From the NCBI RefSeq assembly GCF_000524195.1, contig NW_020170420.1, forward strand, positions 338,714 to 402,713: a stretch of DNA of 64,000 nt, given 5' to 3'. Made by a program: the position numbers and the translations under genes. Every line of letters begins with the position of its first letter. The stretch's first letter is position 1. Under the pieces are notes generated by a model that worked only from the letters and a program-made list of their open reading frames with translations, was not told where the DNA came from and did not search any database. The DNA is from Echinococcus granulosus (taxonomy: Eukaryota; Platyhelminthes; Cestoda; Cyclophyllidea; Taeniidae). Positions 46,477 to 56,000 of this stretch are shown here, one piece after another.

Positions 46477-46639
46477 TCTACGCCGACAACCGTGAATTGT
46501 CGCTATGGTAGCGGGATAGTAGCCGTTAATTATTACCACATTGTTTCCCCCTTGGCTGTGACGGTTGTAGGCTGCGCAAAAACCATAATTTTGGTTTTAT
46601 GAAGCTACTTAGTCTCAGTTGTATTTATTCATATGATTG

Positions 46640-46645
46640 AATAAA
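46640..46645 (+). terminator. Poly(A) signal of ATAT1
   Basis: AATAAA 164 nt after the ATAT1 stop codon (46474-46476), followed by a T-rich and G-rich stretch. Confidence 0.65.
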
Positions 46646-47609
46646 AGAAGGGCGGTTAGGGGGTTGGTTCTATTTTTTTTTCGAGGGTGAGGGGGGGGTT
46701 GGGTGTGGGCGTTCGAGATATGTGGAACCCAGTAGCATAATCGAAAACCCGTCCAGAGTTTCACTTGCGCCGTCCGGTGTATTCTCAGGAAGCGCTAAAA
46801 TTACTTGTCAAAAATCAGTTTCATTTTTCCCGGTTGGGGCGAATAGGTGTGGAAGACGATATAGCACCGAAACGATGCGCTAGCAAAAGGTGAGCTCCTA
46901 GCATTACTGTAATACGATAGTGGTTTATCCCTCGGTACTGGTGAGGCGCCACTTCTGCACTTTGAATCAGCCCCCCTTGTACCTCGTTGGGTGGGCTGGT
47001 CCTTTGGGCCATGCCAATAGCCCAGACACCTTCTCTGCGCTGAATATATATTCTGCCCGAGTATTTGTCTTCTTTCGTCTTCAGGGAGTCTCGGGACGCT
47101 ACATTACGGTCGAAAGGTGCTCATAGTTGCAAGTGCGTTGTTCACTGTATACGAAGGAGGTACAGAATTGCCAAAGTTTACTAAGTAAAGGCTTTTGATA
47201 AAGTATAAAACAGTGTGAATTAATGATTGGTGAATGGAGAAAATATTAATTTAGGCTTTAACTTGATAGGGTAGAAGGACTGATATTCAGATTCGTAAAT
47301 TACTAACGACACACACAGGATAGTAAGAGAAACTAAAAGTTGCTTTGCACTGGTATATTTAAGCTATCATTTTGTTAGCATATTGATATGATGGACAATC
47401 ATTCAAGTGGGCTAGAATATTGCGCTTCAGCTTTTTAGGTATGACATGGTTACTTGCGAAACGGAGATAACTACTGCATATGGCCCTAATTCTGTTTCAG
47501 TTGGTCCATATTTAATCTCCTTCTCCTTTTGTTAGCGCAGAATTATATTATTCTCCTTTTCGAATGCTAATTGGTTTACTTTCGCTAGGCCGTCATTTTT
47601 TTAATCCAA
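46646..47609. other. ATAT1-COQ7 spacer with an LTR-like insertion
   Basis: About 0.95 kb without coding sequence. It holds the well-preserved minus-strand LTR-like element at 46908-47103 and a T/G-rich low-complexity stretch at 46671-46710. Confidence 0.65.
46908..47103 (-). mobile_element. Solo-LTR/TRIM-like element, copy 3
   Basis: A 196-bp minus-strand copy. On the minus strand it starts TGTAGCGTCCC and ends GTATTACA. It is flanked by a perfect 4-bp direct repeat TTAC (46904-46907 and 47104-47107). Over 90% identical by eye to the copy at 28629-28826, including the internal TATATATT box. Confidence 0.85.
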
Positions 47610-48462
47610 ATGGCCACTGTGTCTTCTGTTCGAACTCGAAAATTGTTGGATAGGGTACTCCGAGTTGATCATGCTAAGGGGTTAGCAGCAAAATATATGT
47701 ATAAAGGACAACTGGCTGTCTTAACTAGTAAGCATATCAGAAACACCATAGAGGTTAGTGCATTTTCGTCTTTTTATTGAATGAAACTTGTGGACTATGA
47801 GATACTTATTTCTTGTTAATAATCTAGCAAAATCTCACTCGGGAGAACTTAAGCATATCAAGGTTTGAAAAACTCATTCCTCTTAACCGTGCTCGACCAT
47901 CTCTGCTGATGCCGCTATGGAAAACAGCAGGTTTCGCTTTTGGTATCGCTACTGCACTTTTCGGTGAAGCAGCTGTCTTAACATGTAAATCTGCTATCGA
48001 AGTTGCCATCGGTGAACATTACAATCACCAAATTCGTGAGCTACTTGCCGACGATCCAGTCTCACATGCGGAGCTCCTGGAGGTAATCATTCATACTCCC
48101 AATTTTGCAGTTTTTGAATTGAACGAAGCCCCTAGGTGCTCATGGCATCTGATCATCTTTTGAATCTTAAGCCTTTAAGACCCCAAACCTATGGGTGATG
48201 CGTAAATTTGATGCCTGTTCACCTTTCTTTCTATTCGTCAGATCCTGAAAGAATTCCGTGACAGAGACCTTGACCAACATGATCTCTTGCGTGAAAACGT
48301 TTCTGATTTAGTAAGTTGCACTATATTAACCTAATCCTTTGCCCTCCTTGTCCAAAAGGTGATTTCTCTTCCTTCACTTTTTAGCCACCTTTCCACCGCC
48401 AGCTGAATCAGTTCGTGAAGTTCGCTACTCTGGCTAGCATCAAAGTGACCGAGAGAATCTGA
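47610..48462 (+). CDS. COQ7: COQ7/CLK-1-like protein with degenerate di-iron site
   Basis: Homologue of the mitochondrial demethoxyubiquinone hydroxylase. Exons 47610-47753, 47828-48082, 48242-48310, 48385-48462; all phase 0, 181 aa, no stop or frameshift. Family features: RVLRVDHA, YKGQLAVL, RARPSLLMPLWKTAGFAFG, EHYNHQIREL, KEFRDRDL and the C-terminal KVTERI. Of the six iron ligands of human COQ7 (E60, E90, H93, E142, E178, H181), only E54 (for E90) and E106 (for E142) are kept. E60 is G24, H93 is S57, E178 is D142 and H181 is Q145. The DHAGEYGAN motif reads DHAKGLAAK. The protein is therefore unlikely to hydroxylate demethoxyubiquinone in the usual way, although intact splicing and frame argue for retained function (for example a COQ-complex scaffold). 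A TTTCGCTAG acceptor-like site lies 21 nt before the ATG. Confidence 0.88.
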
Positions 48463-50027
48463 CCTGACCATCATCCAGGAAAACAGATATTCAATCATCC
48501 AGTTTTTCATCTAATGGGAAGAATTTCCATAATACGTGTTCCTTACAAAGATTTCTCTACAGATGGTTGGTGAATCTGTGGAAGTTTGTTATAGACCGGT
48601 CAAGAGTTCTCTTTCCGGTGTCTAATAATTTTGGGTTTTTCAACGTGACGCAGCACAGCAAATGGGGCCGTGAACAATTGCTTGCTAGGAAAATAAGTGA
48701 CGTCTGACACTTCACGTCTCATGACGGTGCCATTTTTCGGTAAGTAGCTGACAAAATCGGGCTGCCTAGTTGCTCGGAGCGGGTCCGCTTGCCGCTACTG
48801 TCTGTGCTGCACCCCTCCGACTTCTCGATTGCATACCCATAGGCATACCTCTGGTGGTATACGGAGTGGTCGGATGGCTTTCGGAACCAGCCTTGGAGCA
48901 TTAACCGCGGAAACAGGGCTAAATAATGAAACCGGTCTTGTGGTACTCCACAAACTAAGTCAAAATGTTGGTTGTATAGATTTCTTTAATTAACCTCTTG
49001 CATACTTTACGTATCCACTCATTTATCTCTGGCTTCTTGAACAGTGAGACCAAGAGCCTCCTGGGTCCTGAACCACGCGAGTTGGTTATTGTTTCAAGCA
49101 CCAATCCGCGATCATTATCCCGAGCTGCATCACTGTGATTCCATCTTCAAGGGCTGGGAGGGGGCAGGAAGGGGAGCTTCCGCTCAGTGACACCTCTTAA
49201 TTGATAACGTCGAGTGGAATGGTCAAACAGTGACACCCAACTCGGTCAGTACTGTAGCTTTCAGCAGAGATTAAATTGTTGCCATGGACGACAGAAAGTC
49301 TCTTCGCGATTCAGGAAAAGGAGGTATATATTTCCCCTCCTTGACTTTTTTGTAAAATAAAAAAGTATCAACTTCCGAACGTTAACCAGCCCATCTAACA
49401 AAATTTTCACCTAGGGGCATGTACTACTAATTTATTTGTCAGTAGAAATGAAGTTGTTTGGCACAGGTGAGAGAAGTAAGCTGGCGTGTATGGCGGCGGC
49501 AAGTTTCAATGAACGCAGTCAAACATCGGTTAGGCGCGGGATGACAAGCTAGAAAAGGGCTGAGGGAGCAAATAAGGAAGAGTCTGGAGGATGGACAGAA
49601 AGGACGCGGAGAGGCCATATTAACCATGGCCTCTGTAAATGCTGACGCTATTCACAGGTACGTACGTTGAAGATGGATGTGTGTGGAGGGGTATAAACAA
49701 TAACGAATGATATGTGCTCTTCCATCTCTCCCACTACCTGTGCTGATTGGGTGATATTTACACCAGATGTGAAGGAAGGGGTCAGGTGGGGACGGGAGTA
49801 GAGATGCGCATCTTTAAACAGGTTTAGTCGGACCGGCGGGTTGGAAGTATCCTTGATTATCCACCAAGTAATCGGGATTTCCAACGGCATTGAAACCTCC
49901 CGACCGTTTTTTGCCATCGGCTTCAAGGAAGAAGTGAGAAAATATCTCAAAGTCGATTGTATGGGGGTAAAAAAACTCCAGATGATGGTGTGGCGCATTG
50001 AGGCTACCCCCAGTGACAGTTCAGACG
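48463..50027. other. Convergent region COQ7 to EGFR
   Basis: No recognised coding exon. The right part is probably the 3'UTR of the EGFR-family gene, with a minus-strand AATAAA at 49431-49436. A 116-codon minus-strand frame at 49648-49998 could in principle be a further EGFR tail exon but lacks tail motifs. Confidence 0.5.
49431..49436 (-). terminator. Possible poly(A) signal of the EGFR-family gene
   Basis: AATAAA on the minus strand about 590 nt downstream of the last in-frame stop at 50028. It is tentative because the final EGFR exon is uncertain. Confidence 0.35.
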
Positions 50028-53000
50028 CTACCTTGAGGCTGCAAACCTCACATTTGAAGAAACTTTCAACAACCTACCACTTGCTCTCGGTTCCAGGTAG
50101 TCTTCTGGCTGCAACGATTGTTCCCCTCCACCCGCTCCCTCAACACCGTCCATAGACATCTCGAGAGTGGAAAGGTAGTTAATCTCAGCGTCTTTAATCC
50201 CACTACCCATCGTGTCTAAGTCATCATCACGCTCCACTTGTGCGAGGGGTGGTGGCGCTGGCGGTGGTGATGGTGGTCTAACAAGGGGTCCGTAAGTGCC
50301 ACTGGCCAGAAAAGCGGTGTTGTAGTATTTCGGTTGTTGTTGCTGGTTTTGATTATGCTCTACATGAAGAAGACACCAGAGAGATGATTGACTAAGGCAT
50401 CGTGGACTAGATACTGAGCTGATTGACTAGGTGGACCATAAAGCTGTGGCTGAATGGATCGCCTCATTGTCAAAGAAGGAGGATTTAAGAATTTAAAATT
50501 CAACTTTTCTACACTGTCAACGACAGTCTTAAACGAACCTAAGACAGGAAAGGCGGCATTCGATCCCATCCCGCTTCCAGTTGGCCACGAGTCCAAATTC
50601 GTCGAGACCACGGAAGTGTTTGTCGATGCACCACCACCAGCAGCCGGAGCACGCTCCTGTCGCCCGCTTTGTCGCATTCTCGTCTCATTTGAGTGGGAAA
50701 AAAATCGGCGATGATGATGATGATGATGATCGTTGCCAGCTCTCTGTGGAAGAAGAGATTCTGCCTCCGGGTTGCCACTGCCCTCTCCCATCGTCTCTCC
50801 CAGAAGGTGGCGTTGATGATCATCGAAGAAGTGCTCTTCAGGGAACCTAAAGGCATACCCTGTCCCGTTGGGTGGCCCCAAGGTGCCGTCTGGTACGCCC
50901 CGGAAACTACTCGGCAGCGGTTTCATCTCGGTCCAAGGAGCCGGTGAAGGGGTGTACGGAGAGGCACGAGTTATCGCATACTCATCGCCCTAAAGCACGG
51001 TAGAGTAAGTGAAGGCGTTCTCAAAATGTCTGGCCCAACAATAGACCCTAAGGCTAGGGAGTGAACTAGTTGTGCGACTGCTTCTTCATCCCTCCTCCTG
51101 GATGCGGTGGAGGATTTTATCAAAGAGCGCAGCAGTCTCAACATCACCCAAGAAAGGCAGATTGAATTACCTCGATGTACAAGTATCTGCCCGGCGTTTG
51201 ACAGTACTTGTGGAAACATTTCATCAGCTCTAAGAAAGTCGGCCTGGATTCGTGTTCTTCCATCCAGCCTAGAGCAGTAAATAGGGCCTTAATAAGATCG
51301 ACTGGCAAGGAAAAAGCATTTCATACATGAGGTGGACGGGGGAGGGGGGGAGGCGCGACTTACATTGCACCATCACCATGTAGGTATCAAGCGTACAAAT
51401 TTCCGGCTGACTCAGCCGCACTCCCTTCATTACATGATCCTTAATCTCCGAGGTGCTTATATTTTCGTAGGGTTGTTTGCCAAATGTGAAAATCTCCCAC
51501 AGCGTCACACCTGCATTCAAAAACACATGAGAGTTTTACTTAAATGTAATAAGTAGAAACATAAGAAAAATGTAGATGAAATGGGGATTTTCATTACCGT
51601 AGCTCCAGACATCGGTTTTGTGAGAGTAGATGCCAGCTTGAAGCGTCTCAATAGCCAACCAACGAATTGGAACACGTCCAGTGCGAACTACAACGCTGTC
51701 CTCGTCGTTGGTGTCCAACATTTTAGCCAATCCGAAGTCGGTTATTTGCACCAGTTCCCGGGACTGAACAAGCACGTTTCTTGCGGCCAAATCACTGCGG
51801 ACGTTGTGGTGGAAAGACATTTAATGAGGATTAATGACCTAGTCATTCGACAGCCTTCAGCTCATGAAGGATAAAAATGGGAAGGCTTGAAATTAATCAA
51901 AGTTACGGGCCAAGAAGGAGGGAGAGGGTAATGGAAGTGGGATGGCGTTAAGTCAGGACTAAATTGAAAAAAACTGACAGACTGTTTGAGTGATGGTTTT
52001 TAATTTCTGTCTCCCAAAAGAGCGCCGAGACTGACACTCGCAAATAAGAAGGCTAGAGCTACACGGTAGAATGATATTTGTTGTAGCTGCGCTAGCCTTA
52101 TCATTCTCCCACGACGATACGGTCGCTGTGAGGTGCCGCAAGCGACTTTTCCCACACTCCTACTGGCGTCGGGTGACCAAAGGTGTTTTCACGACATGGG
52201 TTGCCTCAAGTGCCTGCCGGAACTTGTGAACTCTTGTGGCTCTTGAAAGTTATATTTTGGCGCGTAAGTGTCTGTCAGTCTACTGGTACGATACTCTTTG
52301 TTGTCTCCGGTATTACTTGCTGGTTTTTCTGCAGCGCCACTCCATAAAGCGGTGGTTACAGTTGATGAAAGTGATTCAAGCTTGTCCACCTAATAAATCA
52401 TGTTTAACTTGGTTCCAAGGTAGCAGAAATTCTCAAACAAATTTGTCGTAAAGCACTCAATTCCGGTGGTGAAACAGTTGAAGGATGGATGTATCTGGGT
52501 CTCAACGACCATCGCAATTCGTGAATGTCACTGGTGGCACCTTAAATTAAGGTCAAATGCCATTAACGGGTGCTGTGCTTAGATGGTTTGACAACTGACA
52601 TGTGATGAGTAATGGATTCTGCCTCCCAAAGTTATCTCCAAGCCATTCACTAGGGTGCACGCCACGTCATCCCCTGCAAGCTGTGCATGCAGAATGGTCA
52701 CCACGAATTTCCTGCCATGATGACCAAATGAATGCGATCGAAATCTGTCTGGTCGACACGATACAACTCGGGAAAGTGTTCACTTCTTCTAGGGAGAAAG
52801 ACACCCCCTCGTGTTCATCCTCTACATTTACATCATATTTGTACCAGTAACTGAATGAGGAATAGATTAGACGATTTGGAGGGACCAGGGATATGCCGTT
52901 TTGCCACCGCTCACATTGTAACTCAGTCTACTTAATATCTCATTTAAGTAGTTTCGGAGAGGACAAGATTCAAAAGATAAGGGTTTTGGATAGAATTTCA

Positions 53001-56000
53001 ACATTTTATGGATGATTTTCAGAACAACACTAGCTAAAGCATTCAAAAACTCTAAAGTCCGATTCATTTATTTAGAAATGGCAAAAGGAGGTCTACTTGA
53101 ATTGGATATTAAAACAACGTGTGCAGCCCAAACCTTGTCATGCCGACATTCCTCTAGGAAGTTGCTACTTCTTTTACTTGATTATTTTATTTGCGATGTA
53201 GGCTTAACTTTCCGCCAGGTCCTTTTTTTCCCTACCGAAATAGAAGGCTGTTTATAGACTTCCGTACTACCGCAACTCACCGATGAATAATCCCACGTTC
53301 CTCTAAGTAGGCCATCCCGTCAGCAATCTGTTCCGCCCATGAAAGCAAGGTGAAACTATTCAAGTCGTCCTTGTGGAGGCGTAGGTAACGATCCAGACTG
53401 CCCTCCTCCACAAACATCGACACCATGCATTGCATTTTCCGGGTCAAACAGACACCAATGAGGGGCAGACAATTCTTATGCTGCACCGAGGCCATTACCT
53501 ACAAAATTCGCATTGAAGAAGGCCAAGAGAAGTAGGCTCCAGCTATCAGATGTCTTTCTGCTAGCCGTGTTTATACTACTTAAGGTAGATTCTCAGTAGA
53601 GGAGGGAAGCAAGAACCACTAAACTTGTTGCAAATTCAGAATTTCAGAAAAGTGGGGAAAACCAGCTTCTATCCTTCATCCAAAGGACAGGAAAACGAAC
53701 GCAACACAACAGGGCCCTATTCTATCACTGGAAAATAGGGAGTGTACTTTAAAATTGCCCAAAGGCCAAGGCTTGAATTACAGGGGTCATTAACTAGGTA
53801 GTAGATTTTCCCAAAAATCCAGTAGCCAATGGCAACTCTTCTTATTTTCAAGCAGAAAAAAGACATTTGTGCTTTAATTAAGAACTATAAAGTGGTATAC
53901 GTCATCCCCTCTTTTAGCTAAAAGCGGACTTGTCTACTGGCGTAATGCAAGAGTCCAAAAGTGGGCCAAATGGACATGGTATAATGGTACGAATAATGCA
54001 TTAAAAGCTGCTCGGATCGGTGTTGTTCATAAGTACATCCCCGATTCGCTGTAGAGCCTTTTTGGCTCCGGCAGTGAATGATATTAATCCACCAGTGGAT
54101 GTGTGTTTCTCACGACTGAAAGAATGTAGCGTCCCACGGACTGCCTTTGGGTGAAGCTCGCAACGAAATGTGACAACTACAAGGGCTAAGTAAAATGGTT
54201 GAAATGTCAACGGCAAGGGTCATCAACGTGGGCGTATTTTTGGCTGCTACCTTTTACCTTGAAAGGGCAAAAATAGATTTAATGCTTCGCTTAAAGTGTA
54301 GTCCTATTTTAGATCAAGAATTTATTTACTTCCGAGCCAAATTTCCGTGAGTCACAGTCATATTCCGGAAGGCAATCCAACAGAGGTGAAAAGTAATGCG
54401 CTTTTTTAAACATGCCATTGTCTACTTTAGTTTTGTACACTTTGATTTAACCTTTTAAGGTTGCATAAAACCCATGAAATAGGCTGACGAACCGGGAATG
54501 CAAAGCCGTTAGTAGTGAGTTGGAAGGAGCTTTGGCTGGTACTACGGGTGAGCAATAGGAAAAATGCAAACATTTCATGCTGGTTTAACATTTACACTGA
54601 TTCATGAACTATGTGTATGAAGTCGTTGGGCCTACTTTTAACGGCAGGAAGCGTAACATGGGGTAGTTATCTACGGGGCAGTTGTGTTAGAAAGACCCAT
54701 AAACCCGCATGCATTTTTGCCTAATTAGAAGTTCAGTTGTTTCTTCATAGTAAGCAAGAAAAGCTGCTTGAAAATTATAGAGTAAAACAAAATTTCGGCC
54801 AAATTTTAGTTTTTATATACGTATTTCACAAAATTTAGCATAGGATTACTTTCAGATGAAAGTAGGATACCAAGGTTGTTGATTGTTTAAGTGGATCAGA
54901 TGGGGTACACAGATGCCAGACCAGAGAAAGTGATGACATTTGATTACAAATGGCATGCTATTTTAAGGACTTCCAACATGAGAAGTGGTACATAAATTCA
55001 CCGGCTAAATGAATTCACATCGCTGACGTTTAACGTAGGAGTAATTGGTAACTAAGGTAGAGCCTAATAGTCATTAAAGATAGGCAACTAAGGGGAAAAT
55101 TTGAAAGACAACTTACTTTAATTAAACTCTTCGGTCTTGTAAAAACGAAATCCCTTTTAAATCTCACGGCTTATTTCAAAAATGAGTTTTCTCCTAACAG
55201 GGAGAAACGAATGCCAAGCCCTGGGATAAGAGGGCTACTAGTCATGAACCTTACTGTGTTCAGAGTAGACAAACACCTGGAGGGATGGATCTCCTGGAAG
55301 TTTCGTGCCATTACTTCTCTTGCCTAACTCTGTTGATTTTAACGCATGAAAATATCAAGTAGATAGGGCTTTCATTAGGAATGAGATACTGACAAGTAAG
55401 GTCATTGGTAGTTACCTTGGCTTCCGTGAGCATATCCTGGAGATTACTTCTAGCGGAGATGCGATCAATGGTGTTGGCGCCCAGCTGAGAGCTTGCAACG
55501 GTGCTGACATTGCTGTCTAATCCAGAGGCACCGAGATTTGACGCAGCACCACCTTGAGCTGTGGGTGCAGCTGATCTAATCACTTTGATAGCCACATCCA
55601 GCGAAGTGTTCCGTGCCCAATTGAACTGATTCAACACTCGCTTCGGTACTCGCCACTTGCCTCGATACACCTCACCAAATGCCCCTCTGCCGATGGGATT
55701 GTTGGCATCGTCGAAAGTCAAGTCATCAATGTTGATCATCTCCCAACGGCCCATATTTGGTTCCCTGCTTGATTTTGCGTCCTGCAGCGTGAGAAAGGAA
55801 AGTTGTGCTGTAGCTTCAGTTCACCACTTGACCATTCTGGCTCTAGCAGTGGTAGCTCGAGTCTCCACCCGACTTTATTCAACAAATATTATTCCACAAT
55901 CAGAGATGAAGTAGTACTGCGATCAGAAAGTAACAGAAATATTTGCTTTTTTTCCTTATCTGATCTAGGTGTCAGATATGCGTGACACATGTTCCTTATC

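Noticed and set aside
50454..50947. Plus-strand frames of 84-89 codons
   Set aside because: They are the reverse complement of the EGFR tail exon, which has family conservation and matching splice phases.
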